Below, piece by piece: positions 12,944 through 26,023 of a stretch of DNA of 64,000 bases. The stretch comes from Blakeslea trispora (Eukaryota; Mucoromycota; Mucoromycetes; Mucorales; Choanephoraceae). Position numbers and translations under genes: made by a program. How positions within the stretch are numbered: position 1 is the first letter of the stretch; each line of letters starts with the position of its first letter. Below the pieces are notes generated by a model that ran no database searches, was not told the origin of the DNA, and saw nothing but the letters and a program-made list of their open reading frames with translations. The stretch spans positions 310,001 through 374,000 of the forward strand of contig JAIWNE010000009.1 of assembly GCA_025331445.1 (NCBI GenBank). The letters run 5' to 3'.

Positions 12944-14532
12944 TTATTTTACAGCATGCACTTTAATCTTTTCACCTTGTGCAATGTCTTTGTGAGCCAC
13001 AACAACAAGATCATGTGTATTATCCTTGAATGTCAGACTGACATTACTTTCATCAGCATCAGATACACTTGTAATATAAGAAGAAATCTTATAGACAGCA
13101 CTACCTAAACCATATTGATTCTCCTTCAAAATACGAGCAGACTCACTTTTTGATTTCTACAAAGTAATATATTTCTTTAGATGGAAATTATATGAATAAT
13201 GAAGCAGACTTACATCAACTAAAATATCAACTTGTTCTTCAGTAGCTACTTCAAAGCAGTTGCTCATCAATTTACTCTTCATCAACAGGTAAATATCATC
13301 CTTTAGAAATTCGTCTAAACCAGGAATTTTGGAGGACAATATCTCTTTAATCAATGTAGTTTCCTTGATGGATTCTTCAGAAATCTCTAGAGTATCGCTC
13401 TTGAATCGTTCAATATGATCCCAGTTGGTATACACAGAGCTCTCTGTCTTTGTCGCCTTTTTCTTCTCTACTTCCTCAGCTACCATGCTAGACAGAAATT
13501 GGGCAATCATCTGAGGATACTTGAGCTTGTTATCCAAAGAAAACTGATAAAAGTCAAGAGCCTTTGTGCCTGTTGAAATCTTGTTGTTGGTGCATAGGAA
13601 CTGATGATATTCCTGAGCAGCTCGTTGTTCGCATTCATGAGAGCAATATTTCACTAAATCACAATTGGCACATTCAACTTGTTTGTCATTATCCAACTTT
13701 TTCATACAGTCATGGCAGTAGAAGCCCTAAAAAAGAGAATAGATAAAGCAATCAAAGATAATTCATGTTTTGTTCAACTTACTTGTAATTGAGGATAAAG
13801 TGCTGAAACAAGTGGTTTTTCGGTATACAAGTGCTCCCCAGCCTTGATATTCTTGTCAGCTACAAGTTCAAAAGTAGATTCTTCACCCTCTCTGGCTGAC
13901 TCCTTCAGCTTGAGATGCACTTCTGGGGGAGGAAATTCTTCATAGAACTTGTTCTGACGTTGTTGTTGCTAAGATAGATTTACGTTTAAAGTGAGTGATT
14001 TTTGTGAGCAGCCATCCTTCTTCTTCTATACATACTTCCATGGCCATCAAAGTCACAATCATGCGATAGATTTTTTCGGGAACTGTCTTTTGGTAAATCA
14101 TGATCAACTCCAAGGGAGCAGGATAAACCTTGAGTGCCTTGTAAAAGTGCTCTACACTAGCATTATCATTGCCTTGCTTGATGCATTCTTCACCTAATGC
14201 TATTTGATCTACAAAATAAGCCTCAATGGCCTCTGCTGTTGTAGGAAGCTTTTCCTTGCTGACATTGTCGAGTACAGACTGTATCAATGATTCCACTGAT
14301 TCAAGTTCTTTTTGCTTCAACTCTTTTTCCTCTTTAGCTGCTTTCTTTCGTTCGAACTCTAAATATATGCGTAGTGAGCATCCATTCGAGCATTTCTGAT
14401 TCTTACTCGCTTACTCTTTTGCTTTCGGATTTCTGGATTGTGACGGCGTTGATGGTCAAAATGAATGAGATATCCAATACCAAAAGAGGCAATGACAGCT
14501 GTGGATATAAGAGCAATAGTACTAGTCTTCAT
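12944..14532 (-). CDS. TOM20: TOM20 mitochondrial import receptor fused to a MYND / degenerate SET module
   Basis: Exons (plus coordinates) 14415-14532, 14036-14358, 13783-13968, 13214-13726, 12944-13156; 450 residues. All four introns are 55-67 nt with GT-AG ends and matching phase. Residues 1-147 are a complete TOM20: membrane anchor (residues 5-24), FDHQRRHNPEIRK, a charged linker, and the presequence-binding core GEECIKQGNDNASVEHFYKALKVYP followed by YQKTVPEKIY. The frame then runs through a phase-0 intron into a SMYD-like split SET domain: an N-terminal part (ADKNIKAGEHLYTEKPL), a full MYND zinc finger (YCHDC, CANC, YCSHEC, H, C) around residues 212-252, and a C-terminal part. The catalytic NHSCxPN and GEExxxxYxD motifs of active SET proteins are missing, so methyltransferase activity is unlikely. 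Alternative: two adjacent genes, but no start codon or stop separates them. Confidence 0.82.
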
Positions 14533-15178
14533 TTCCCAAAAAAAAAAAAAAAAATCGAAAAAAACAGAAAGAAAAATCTGGGAGGCCCCGCTTATAAAAA
14601 AAAAATCGAAAATTTAAATTGAGATTATTGGCTAAACAGTGATTCAATATCTTTTTGCTGAATTGAAGCTTAGGAAATCAAGCAAATCAGAAATTGAATG
14701 TGGATGTTAATGAATAGCAAAGCAGACTAAACTAGTGTTGACAAGAGAGAGAAATATACATTCTTACTTGCCTACTCTTCATTTACATTTTCGAGAATCA
14801 AACTAGAAACAAAGTGTTTAATTGCTTCAAACACGAGTGCCACCAAGGTCATGTATTAAAGGCATTTCCATCCGCAAATGACTCATTGAAACTCAAGAGA
14901 ATCATAGAGTTGGTCCATGTCGTTTTCGTGTATTTGTTGACCAAGTCTAAAGAAGAAAAGAAAAAAAAAATATAGACCCATTCTTTCTCTAAGGTAATTT
15001 ACTGTTTGAAGGTGTGATTTGATTGGTTTATTTTTACAATATTAAAATGCAGCAGGATGAAATGAACAAACGGATTTTTTTTTTTGTTGTCGAAAAAGAG
15101 AATTAAATATGCAATAGAATGAGAATTAAGATGGTATGAAAAAGTGATATATAAGAAAGGTGGAGATACAATGCAAAG
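14533..15178. other. Intergenic, TOM20-fusion promoter region
   Basis: About 650 bp, AT-rich with an A-run near 14537-14552 and a T-run near 15076-15085. No coding signal seen. Confidence 0.6.
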
Positions 15179-15601
15179 CTAATAGGCCATAACGGAGACG
15201 AGAAAGCCGTGTTCTTCTTCTTCTTCGTTTTTACATTTATAGTGTGTCGATAGTTCAGAAAAGAAAAGAGGCGTGAATGATTGGGTATTGATAGACAGTT
15301 TGGGCTTTTTGTTCTTCTTGGTATTATTTATATAACTGGGTTCTGGCTGAACAGGTGAGTCTAACACACGTCTACGGGAGTTTGGGATGACAGATAAATC
15401 AAGTGGCTTGATAGAGGGTCTTGCTGTGTTGTTTGGAGCAGATATAGATAGCACTGGTGTATCGATAGTGACATCAGAAACAACAGGGCGAAAGGAGTAA
15501 ACGCTGTGTGAGGTAGACATAAAGTAAGATCTGTCATATTCTTCGGCACTATAAGTGATGATAACAGTATCAACAGGGTCGAAGCGTACAGCTTTAGGCA
15601 T
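15179..15601 (-). CDS. Small protein with RVxF-like and TYSxxEYDRS motifs, unknown function
   Basis: A 140-residue single-exon gene, start taken at ATG 15601 because the upstream in-frame ATG lies in AT-rich leader sequence. It opens with PKAVRFDPVDTVIITYSAEEYDRS. The KAVRF core fits the docking motif for protein phosphatase 1 ([KR]x[VI]x[FW], established), and the TYSxxEYDR segment recurs, to my recollection, in small fungal proteins of unknown function. The rest is rich in Ser, Pro and Asn and probably disordered, with SRRRVLDSPVQPEP as a possible phosphorylation site. Promoter and 3' flank are ordinary. Function as a phosphatase regulator is inference only. Confidence 0.7.
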   Translation of the reverse strand: MPKAVRFDPVDTVIITYSAEEYDRSYFMSTSHSVYSFRPVVSDVTIDTPVLSISAPNNTARPSIKPLDLSVIPNSRRRVLDSPVQPEPSYINNTKKNKKPKLSINTQSFTPLFFSELSTHYKCKNEEEEEHGFLVSVMAY

Positions 15602-17830
15602 GATAATTAAAGTAATTTTTTTTTTTTTGATGATCGACAATGAATAGAAAAGTTGCTCTCTTTATTTATATGATTTTTGATTTTGAATTTAGCAGAAAAT
15701 CTATTTTTAACTGAGGCTTTGGATCCAATCATAAGCAGAACATTCTATTTTTAAATCCATGTAATGCAAGCTGAATATCAAAAAAAAAAAAAGAAAAAAG
15801 AACTTTCCCTCAAAACACGCCATATTTGCCAAGGTGACTAAATCACAAAAAGTAAAGAGTGTGATGAACGCACTTTTAAAAAAAAATTAATCTCTTTTTC
15901 TCTGTCTGTCTGCTTGGTGCCAAGTGCTTTTTTTTTTTTTTCTTTTTTTTAGTTCAACATAATTCCCCGAAAGTCTTGTGACAAAAGCAACAAGTATTCC
16001 TGAGACCTGAGCTGCTTCCTCTTTAAACTGCAGATCAAAATACTCCAGTGAAGAAAAGACTAGAAAATGACAAGCCATTTCTTTTGCCGGAAATAAACTT
16101 TTCTAAATCTAATTTGAGAGGGGGTTTTCTATAAAAAGACAATAGGCTAAAAGTCACCGAAAATACATCAAGTGGAAAGATAATGTAGACATTCTTGAAA
16201 GCAACTGATTTTCTATATATTCATCATTGACCTGTTTCTCTGCCTATCGTTTCTCTAGCTTATTATAGTAAAGAGTTAAACAAGTGCACTCTTATGTCAG
16301 ATCCAGGCTATACAATTCATTCAACTTTCATAATAGTATGAAGCATTAGTTCAAACAACTCAACGCTTGTACGCTGTCTTGAAATGAATTGTATTTGAAA
16401 GAAAAAATAAAGCTGTCATTGGGATCTGATTTGTTGCTTATGTTTTTCACACATGTGGTGTTTTGGGTGGTTTATATGTTACCTTGTTGTCATTGTTGAG
16501 ACTTGAATGTGTTCGGATCACCACATTGTCCCTAACCCAGACAGAATCTTCTTTCATTACTCAAAGTGTGCTTTTTGATCTCTCAATTCCTTCATGAGTT
16601 TATTTTTAGCTTTGATACTTTCAGGAATTTCACTGATTCCAGTATTCCGTTATGAACTTTGGATTTGTAAGGTTGCTAGCAGGCTCTCAACTATCATAAT
16701 CCAACCATCTACAGCGATAGAGATTAATTGTTATTGCTATCGTTTTCATGCTCTATTGTGGCTTCCATTTCATAGTAATTTTTTTGCTTCAAATCAATTT
16801 CAACTTGTGTCCTAAAATAGCATATGCCTGTTTTCAGCTTTTTTTTTTTTTTTTCTGACTGCTGTACTCCTTTCTCAGCCACATCGTCTATATCTTTTTA
16901 GAGACAGTACACTTCCTTTTGGTTGTCACACCTAGTATCTTTGCATCGAATATAACTACTATGTAGCAAAAGTTTCTATTTTGCTGATATTAGACTGACA
17001 TGTTTTTGCACTATTTACTTTTCAGTGTTTATATGTGTTTGTAGACGAAATTTTCTTTTTTATTTAAGCTAATTGCATATCTCAATTTGAAGCTCATTGT
17101 ATAGCCAATGAAAACAAAGCTATACAGAATTTAATGCCAAATCGATGGTGTCTTTCTTTTTGAAACTAATCGTCCATAACTCCACTGACAAAAGGAGCTG
17201 TACACTGTCATGATCAAATTGATTTGAAGAATTTATCGGGGGTAAAAGTTTGCTATTTGTCCGCTTCGGTACGACATAGCAAGACAAGTTGTGGTAAAGA
17301 ATTTATGGACTGAAGATAAAAAAAACTAGTATTTGAAAGCAAAGAACTTTACCTTTTCCTTGCAAGTCACTACCTTTAGGCTCAAAGCATAGTCTTCTGC
17401 ATCAAAGAGGCAGAGTGGAAATAGAAGCCAAATTATAGAGGGTACCGATAGCCTGCCTATATCTCTGTCTTTGCATTTTCCTTTTAATATATCATTTTCA
17501 GCCTATGTCGCCTTTGTTGATTTTGATTTACTATGTAACATTGTATTGGCCATCATCCTTGAAGATGAATTGTTGCATTAACAAATATCAAAGGTATTGT
17601 ATAGTTATCTGCTTATCATTATATTGGATAATAAATAATAATATTCTTACATCTATTGCTATTAGATACAGGTGCGATGGCTCGATATGAAACAAGCAAA
17701 GTCTCAGGCTTACATTCAGATTTAGTAGATGATCAAAGTATACGGCTTATATCCATAAACATCAACAGCAAGTTCTTTTAACTGGCTTTTAGCTATAAAG
17801 AATGATTTGAAGCTGTTACACTTTATTAAT
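15602..17830. other. Intergenic, small RVxF gene to kelch-BTB gene
   Basis: About 2.2 kb without a supported gene. Several homopolymer runs (A near 15780-15791, T near 15929-15950 and 16839-16854). Open frames at 15887-16078, 16594-16815 and 17505-17690 are short, hydrophobic or low-complexity, and show no motifs. Confidence 0.65.
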
Positions 17831-19993
17831 TTATACTTCTACAGTCATATCGTTGTTATTATTTGCGGTACTGTTTGTGCTTTGAATAGGTATCAATTCA
17901 CTCATAGTCTGTTGAGTGTTACTGCGTTGAAATCCATCTGATGTAGTGTAATACTCAGCTATTGTGTTAGCAGGTTGATTCGCAGAATTGTTGCGCAGAT
18001 AGATCAAGTTACTATGGCTTGTGCTGATACTGCTTGAGCTTGAGCTTGAATACATGGCTTGCGTTTGGTTTCGCGCAATGAGACATCTTGTTCTTCCAAC
18101 CTCCAAAACTGCCTCTTTTGGTACAGCATCCAAGAACTCCTGCTGAACACATGGTGGCAAATCCATCAGTAAATTTGACTTTAAAATAAGACCATAGTTT
18201 TGAAACATAAACCCAAGAGTCAAAAGTTTTAAGCCTGTCTCTTCTGCCAGAATAGCTTTCTCGAATATCAATCCACAGCTTTCAATCGTTAGATGGTGCT
18301 TGAAAAGCCTTTCGCAACATATCTTCTTTAGTCTATAGAGTAAATACATGTTTGCCATCACCATGAGATCGCACACAACCTGCCAGGGCTCTGATTCATC
18401 TAAGCGATCACTGTACAAGAACTTTAGAAACGCCATGATCACTTCAACTGGCTCAGGAATAGTCATTTTCTTTTCTACTGCTTCCGACATGCCCGATTTG
18501 TGAATGTGTTTAAAGTGGGGCCATCGAGTTAGCAAGATCACTTGGTGCACAAATATTTCTTCTCCTTTTGCTGCAATAATAGAAAAGTCAGACAGTTCAG
18601 GACTATTGAGCAGTTGGATAAACTCGTTGGAAGATCTCGGTTCAGCAATATCATATAGCCCTAGAGATTCCCCATGAATGACCAACGCATCTCTGAAATG
18701 ATCATAACCTTGAGGCCGATATGGGTCCGTGTTACCCAAAAACAGCAGATTGTTTATATTGACTTGCGAGTCCTCTGAGCTGCCATACTTTTCATGAATA
18801 ATTGTAAAATAGTTCCATCCACCTACTTCAAAATGTCCATCACATTCTTGTTTCTCCCACTCAAGCGTATCAAGATCTAGCATCCATAAGCTATAGGTAG
18901 AGTCTTGATAGTTGCTCTGTTGTTGGACTTGCTGTTGGACTTGATTTTGCATACTTTGTTGTTGTTGTTGTTGCGATTTGGTATACTGGTAGTAATGTTG
19001 ATGATGTAGGTATCTTCCAAACACCAGAAGCTTCCCACAGACTGTATCACAAAAGTGCTGACTTTTGAGCAACACCATGCGAGATTGTTGTTGCTGCTCT
19101 TGTGTTCCACTGAGCACCAAGTGAGGTGTATAAGGTAGTTTTGATAGGTTGATCATAAAAAGATCAGAGACTGTGTTACCTTGCTCATCCTTGCCTGCAT
19201 AGATGTACATTTTGTTGCCTACTAGTGTGGCCGAATGATTGTATCTAGGTGGTGTGTCATGATGCCTTGTCCATGTCATTGTATTTAAATCAAGTACACA
19301 TAACTCATCTAACACATAAGTGCCTAAAACAAAATGTTAGAAACCTCATTGGCTGTCTTTTTGAAGCATCTTTTTAAAAAAAAAAATAGAGACAACAAAT
19401 ACGATTTGCTACTTTACAGTCTGAACTTTTGGCAAATCCACCATAGATCAATAATTTGTCCTCAAACACAGTTGCACTATGCAAGTAACGAGAACACACA
19501 GTTCCTCTAATGCTAGGTTGGTGCCAAGAAGATGTCTTTAAATTGAATATATGAACATCTTTGCAGTATTCCTGATACTCGTTGCAACCACCTAGGAATC
19601 ATGAATGTGTTTGTATTGAGAGATTGGTTCATGTAAATCTATAATTGCTTATTACCAAAGATAATAATAGAGTCTTTCCATCGTGTAGCTGTGTGTCCAT
19701 ATCTTTTACAAGGTGGTGTACCGCTTGCATTCTACAAGCATTAGGTATCATGCCATACGGCAAAAAATAACTTAAGTCAAATCAGCTTTTATACAAACGG
19801 AAATATTATCTTGCATTATTGTTGTTACCTGAATCAATACCCAATTCATAGTTTTTAAATCAAGAAAATGAAGATCGTCTGTCACATTGCCGCCACCTCC
19901 GAAAACATATAAACGTTGATCTACTTTCACAAAGGAAGGCCTCCATAATCCTGCTAAATTCCGTCCAGTTGTTTTAATAGGAGTTGTGTACAT
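17831..19993 (-). CDS. Kelch-repeat BTB-domain protein
   Basis: Exons 19829-19993, 19656-19731, 19418-19591, 17831-19323; 635 residues. The N-terminal half is a kelch propeller: LYVFGGGG, YGHTATRW ... IIIFGG, SRYLHSATVFEDKLLIYGGF, and RYNHSATLVGNKMYIYAG, each followed by W in the next strand. A glutamine-rich insert near residues 250-275 interrupts the propeller. A BTB domain follows at about residues 383-450 (LSDFSIIAAKGEEIFVHQVIL) with a BACK-like helical part, and a Ser/Asn-rich tail. Such proteins are usually substrate adaptors of cullin-3 ubiquitin ligases or scaffold proteins like LZTR1. The first intron uses a GTAACA donor. Phase is consistent at all junctions. The specific orthologue is not recognised. 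Confidence 0.88.
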
Positions 19994-22900
19994 GTCGATT
20001 AATAAAAGATGAGAAAAAGAAAGAAGAAAAAGAACTGATTCTTGATATAAATTTCCGTGTTATTTTATGTGCCTCTTCTTGACGATAAATAAAAAAAATA
20101 ACTGCATGTCTCGGACAAATGTGCTTACAATTTGCTATAAATCATTAAAGTCATCGTTTAACACAGGCACTACATATTACATTCTAGAATAGGTACTGAG
20201 CTTTTTTTTCTTTCATAGTCTCAAGTTGAAGAAAACAACAGGAATAGATGCATAGAATGTGATTCATATGCATAACTGTTTTGAAAAAAAAAAAGAAAAG
20301 ATCGAATTGTTTCTTATTCTCTTCTGTTTTATGGTAAAGGTACAAAAGAAAAAAATAGAATATAATTAAAGGGGGTTTTTTGTTAGAACGAGAGATCAGT
20401 AAATAAATCAAACTGAATTCAGTAGTTGAAGACAGTCTGATCAATTTCTCCTTTCAAATCTCATGTTTAGAGCTGTTTGTATAGCTGTTGCTTGGATTAT
20501 ATATATATATGTGAACTTGTTCAGGTAAAAATGTATTCTGTGAGTACTTAAACTAGATACGCAGAAAAAAAAAAAAGACACAATAGCACATATCATAGGC
20601 ATTTTCTGTAAGCTCCATTTCGTACAAGAATGCTTTGCTAATCAAGACTTGTCCATCAAATAACACACGTTATTATTGAGATGATCATGAAAGACTTTAC
20701 CTCTGTTGGCGACCAAACAAACTTTGAACAAATGAGACGACAAGTCCTGAACATAGCATGTACAAGTGTTCATGATTGACAGCTTGCAAAAATATACAAC
20801 TTGGTGATGGAAATCAGTAAAACCAAATCATTGGAGCAACCCATTTGAATCAGTTTCTGTAAGAGGCTTATAGACAAGAAAGCAGTATCTTATGACTTAC
20901 ACATACGGAGATATACACCATTGAACTTGATTATATAAGAGACCACAAATCATCAAAAGTCAGCAAAATTAACCACAACAGGCGAAAAGTTTACATTCTT
21001 TCGTATTTTGGTTTCTACTAGTATTTTTTCATTTTGAATTCGATGTTGATCTACAGTGTTCATTAGCTAACTCAGTCTCTTCTCCCCCTCAAGTTAAATT
21101 GAATGATTTGTATCCATTCACTATTGGTCTTATTTACCTAAACAAGTAAGGTATAGACAAAGGGCCTCAATCAACATGAGCTGTCTCTCATGGTGTTTCT
21201 ATTGATATTTTCCTTACATCAAAGCTGCTAAGCTAGGCTTGCTTTCAGTCTTGTTTGCGAAATCTTTACTATAAAAACAAATGGAATCCGTTTTTTGTTC
21301 AAGAATGACTGTTTCAAATAGCTTGTTCACACCATGATACATGGTAGAAAAGATGTTTGATTTAGTACGAATTCGCGTTAGTAAGAGAGTTTGTTAGTAA
21401 AGTTGTCAATGGCAATCGTCACGGAAAAAAAAAAAGAGGATGTAGACTTAAAAGCAAAAGGATCATCATAGTTGATCGGATTATTCAGAGGGTATAGCCT
21501 GTAGCTCAAGAAACAAGCAAATCTGGGAAAGTGTCTAGAGCTGTATCGTCAATAACTTTGTTGCACATCATCAATTTATGTTGTAGTATGATGTAAGGAG
21601 TATGTGGGAAAAAGCGGATGAATATGTCATGCTTATTTAGCGAGAATCAATCATTGCTAAATATCTAACTTGAAGGATATTTCCAAAAAAGAAAGGACGA
21701 ATACGCAATGAGTAGTATCGCTCTCCTGTAGATTGTTTCCAATCGAGCTTTTAATGTGTTTAGTCACTTTTTTTTTTGTCAAAGTAAGTGCTATGCCTTC
21801 TGTCATTTGATGTTTCAACAATTAACATTTATACTGTTTCTTTACCATCTTTATGATGCCCGACACGAGCTGCTGTATATGTTGTATTAATGCTAGATTT
21901 GGGCAAAAGATACAGATTATTTGTTGTCAGACGAAAAGCAAATAGTTTCTAGCCAACTGAGTATCAGAGCAAGTGCTCGAAAATTACTTGCCCTAATGTT
22001 AGCCTACAGTTATTATGCAAAAGGCGTCAACCTTCATGTGAGGAGCCTAGCTAGCTATTGTCAATTGTGATATAAAGTCAGGATAAGAATAAAATTAGCT
22101 GATGAAGTTAAATAAAACATATGAACTTTGCATCTATCTTTTTAGGCGTAATAAGGGCTCAGACTACTTTTATTGTTCTCTTTGTGTGGTCTCTATCGTT
22201 TAGTTATGCGGTTATGTACTCCGTATAACATGAATGACCTGATCCGTAAACACACTTTCAGGAGGATATATTCTAAGGGGTAAGGTAGAAGCTGAAGGAG
22301 AAGACTGAGGGAGAAGAAAAGGAGAAAATGTAATTGATCCTCTTAAATGGTTGCGAAGCCAAATTATGCTGCTCTTCTTTGAGACGCATGGCTACAGTAA
22401 AGAAAAACATAGAGCTGCAAAAGCAAAGGCAATGTTGGTAGATTACTATAACAATATAAGCTGTTATATCTTTTGTAGTAAATACTTGATCTGTCCTTGC
22501 CTTTCTGCTAATTTTTTCTTTTATTTTCTAAAGGAGAGACAATAGGCTCCAATATAGACGATCCTCATTTGTTCCACCGATTTTTCTTCCATACGTTTTG
22601 AAAACGATACATGCTTTCTCATCATAAGCGATCAAATTAGTCTATTGAGTAGTTGCATCAATATACTTGAGCTAGTCATATATATTTTGGCAATAAATTA
22701 AATTAAAATACATCATTTGCTCAGCACTACAGGCATACAAAATTATCTTCTAAAAAGTAAGACATTATTGCGCATCAATATTCATCAGGAAATAACTGCC
22801 TATCAAATTGTCTGCTTTAGCTCACTCTCCTCAATAGACACATCGTATAAATCTGGAAAATTTCTCTTTTTAATGTTGTACATGACAAAGTAACAAGTGT

Positions 22901-23022
22901 TGTGCATCTCCGAATAAAATTCATAATCGTCGCTCTTTCTGTGCTTCGTTTTCGCTTTTTTCTTTTTCTTCCACTTTTCCAAGCTTTCCCCCTTTTTTTT
23001 TTCGCTCGATAAATCATTCAAT
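19994..23022. other. Intergenic, long divergent region between kelch-BTB and PAK genes
   Basis: About 3.0 kb between divergent start codons. AT-rich with T- and A-runs, a (TA)n run near 20501-20510, and no open frame with motif support. Purine-rich sequence at 22275-22330 and A/T-rich sequence before 23023 are the only compositional changes seen. Confidence 0.65.
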
Positions 23023-25486
23023 ATGCCTGATGTTATCAAGGAGGGTTATCTTTCTTTAAAAGAAGATGGTCTTAGAGCTTGGATATGGTCAAAAAGATAC
23101 TGCGTGCTTAGGGATCAATCTTTGACCTTTCATCGAAACGAGGTAATTAAAGAAAGTTTGATAGGATTCAATGTTTGTTTACTTATGAAATAGGCCGGAC
23201 AATGTATTGGATTGATCTTCCTCAAAGAAATTGGGTCAGTTACCAGAATTGATCTAAAGCCTTATTGTTTTGAAATTTCGGCCAAAGACAAAACCTATTA
23301 TATCTCTTGCAAAAGCGATGAAGAATTATACAGCTGGATGGATGAGATATACAATGTAAGAAGTCATCATGCCCTTTTTTTTAAAAGGACACAAGTTAAT
23401 GCGATGCTCTGTATATTCAATAGCGATCCTCTGTTGGTGCTTCTGGCCCAACTGATTTTATCCACAAAGTCCATGTAGGATTCGATCCTATCACCGGTGC
23501 TTTTACGGTAATTTGCAACTGTCAAAAGAATAACATGTCATTCAATACCTTACTCAACTTTTTATTGTCTTTATTCAGGGTTTGCCCGACCAATGGACTC
23601 GTTTGCTGAAAGGTTCAGCTATTACAGCCGAAGATGCAGCCAAAAATCCTCAAGCAGTTTTAGATGTATTGGAGTTCTATGCTGAGCAAACAAAGCGCGA
23701 GGAAGAAGAATATGGTACCTCTCAGCTTCAAGGTGCTGTTGAGCGTATGAGTGGTCTCGGTTGGGATAAAATGATGCAAGAGAAATCACTTCATAGTCCA
23801 AGTACAGCATCTACCCAACAAAGCATGATCCCCAATGTAAAATTACCACCTAAAAATATACCAACTAGACCTGCTCCACCTCCACCGTCAGCCATTGCAG
23901 CCCTTGCTGAACTGAGGATACAGGTAATTTTCTTTTTTTAGAGCCTAAAAGATTTGCGCATTCTTCCCGACCAATGATTGTTAACTCAATTCTACTCTAG
24001 GAGCAACAACAGCAGCCAGCCAAGTCACCTTCTCCAAAACCATCCATCAGCACCAAGGTAAGAAAAAGAGAAAATAAACTTTTTTTTTTAAATTATTAAT
24101 TTCCTATTTTAACAGAGTAATTACACCTCATCATCTCATGATCAACAGAATGGAAGTCCGATTACACCAACTGCTACAAAAGAAGGAGAGGAGAGAAAGA
24201 AGTTCATTCCACTTCGATCAAGCAGTATTAATTATTATCAGCACAGAGAGAGAGAAAAAGAGCAATATATGGTTCAATTACAGCATTTGGAAAGTGAAAA
24301 AGAAAGAGAGCGAGAAAGAGAACGAGAGCGGTTACATAGAGAAAGAGAAAGAGAGAAGGCTGCTGCACAAGTCTCCTCTAAAAAGAAAGCGGAGCAAAGA
24401 ATTAGCACAATGACCGAAGCACAAATCATGGAAAAGCTTCGTAAGACATACTAAATATAGACGCAGCACTACAATGCAATACTAAATGTTCTTATTTGAA
24501 GGTTCGGTCGTGTCAAAGGGCGATCCCAACGAATGTTACAAAAAGATCAAGCGTGTGGGTCAAGGGTATGATACTTTATTGATGATTCATCTTTCGAAAG
24601 TCAAAGTCTAACTGTTTTCTCCTAAAGTGCCTCTGGCTCTGTTTATGTCGCCAACTCACTTGCTACAAACACAAAGGTTGCAGTCAAGCAAATGGATTTG
24701 GCGCATCAACCACGTAAAGAATTGATTGTGAACGAAATTCTTGTCATGAAAGAATCCCAGCATCCCAATATTGTCAATTTTCTGGATGCATTCTTGGTTG
24801 GTAATTCCGATCTGTGGGTCGTTATGGAATTTATGGAAGGTGGTGCGTTGACTGATGTTATAGATAACAACAGTAAGATGACAGAACAACAGATTTCTAC
24901 TGTTTGTCTTGAGACAGTAGCTGGTCTTCACCACTTGCATTCGCAAAACATCATTCACAGAGATATCAAATCGGATAACATTCTCTTGAACGCTCAGGGC
25001 CATGTCAAGATTAGTGATTTTGGCTTTTGTGCAAAACTAACAGATCAAAAGAAGAAGCGTGCCACTATGGTTGGTACGCCCTATTGGATGGCACCTGAAG
25101 TTGTTAAGCAAAAAGAGTATGGTGCAAAGGTTGATATATGGTCACTTGGTATCATGGCTATTGAAATGATCGAAAATGAGCCTCCATACCTTGATGAAGA
25201 ACCATTGAAGGCTTTGTATTTGATTGCCACAAATGGCACACCCACTCTGAAACATCCTGAAAAACTATCAAATGAGCTCAAATCCTTTTTAGCTGTTTGT
25301 CTTTGCGTTGATGTGAGATCACGAGCCAACTCAATGGAGTTGATGAATGTAAGTTACTTATGACAAAGAAAGAAATTGCTTGCTTATTTGCATCTCTCTT
25401 TAATCTAGCATGAATTTCTCAAGAAGGCTGGTCCTTTGGAAATCCTAGCCCCTTTATTGAAGTTCAGAGCAAAAACGAAAATTTAA
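23023..25486 (+). CDS. p21-activated kinase with PH domain (Cla4/Skm1-like)
   Basis: Effector kinase of Cdc42/Rac that controls polarity, budding and hyphal growth. Exons 23023-23142, 23194-23355, 23424-23507, 23579-23923, 24001-24057, 24116-24440, 24502-24565, 24628-25348, 25409-25486; 651 residues, all phases consistent. PH domain at residues 1-95 ([36 protein letters not shown]), CRIB at about 105-130 ([19 protein letters not shown]), a Pro-rich and then a very charged Glu/Arg repeat linker, and the STE20 kinase domain from about 375 ([41 protein letters not shown]). PH plus CRIB places it in the Cla4 group. Some Mucorales carry several PAK paralogues. Converges on eIF4G with about 540 bp between stops. 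Confidence 0.95.
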
Positions 25487-26023
25487 TTAAAGCTCTTTGT
25501 CGTATGTTGTTTAAAGGATTCCTGTTCATTTTATGTACAATACAATCTGACTTTTTGAGTTCTTACTACGATTCAATGAGTACATTTAATTTATAATTAC
25601 CTTGTTCAAATAAGAAAAAAAAAGATGTATGGCAAGACTGAGTTAGTTACATTAAGCAGTAATAAAAAAAAAAGGCAGATAACAAGAGATAGAGAAGAGA
25701 AGTAGGTCGGCGATGGATATAGAATATTGCTTCTGCAATACTGGTATAGATAAAGCTTCCTTCTTTTTTTTCATCTTTTGTCTTACAACTATTTATTGTG
25801 TTAGCATAGCAGGTGAATGTGTTGTTCTCTTTTCTGGAAAGCAAGAGCTTGGAGTCAAGTCAAAGGTTGCGATCAGTCAACCATTTTGAGGAAAAGAAAA
25901 AGAAAAATGGGTTGTTCGTCAAAAATACCAACGCTTGAGCATGCTAAATTCACCACTTTTTATATATGTTTATGATTTAGATGCTTTCTTTATTACAATT
26001 TACAACAACAAAAACTTTTGATT
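25487..26023. other. Intergenic between convergent PAK and eIF4G genes
   Basis: About 540 bp holding two 3' flanks. AT-rich; no gene seen. Confidence 0.6.

Noticed and set aside
22351..22545. Short open frame in the kelch-BTB/PAK spacer
   Set aside because: 64 codons, no motif, no splice or leader evidence.
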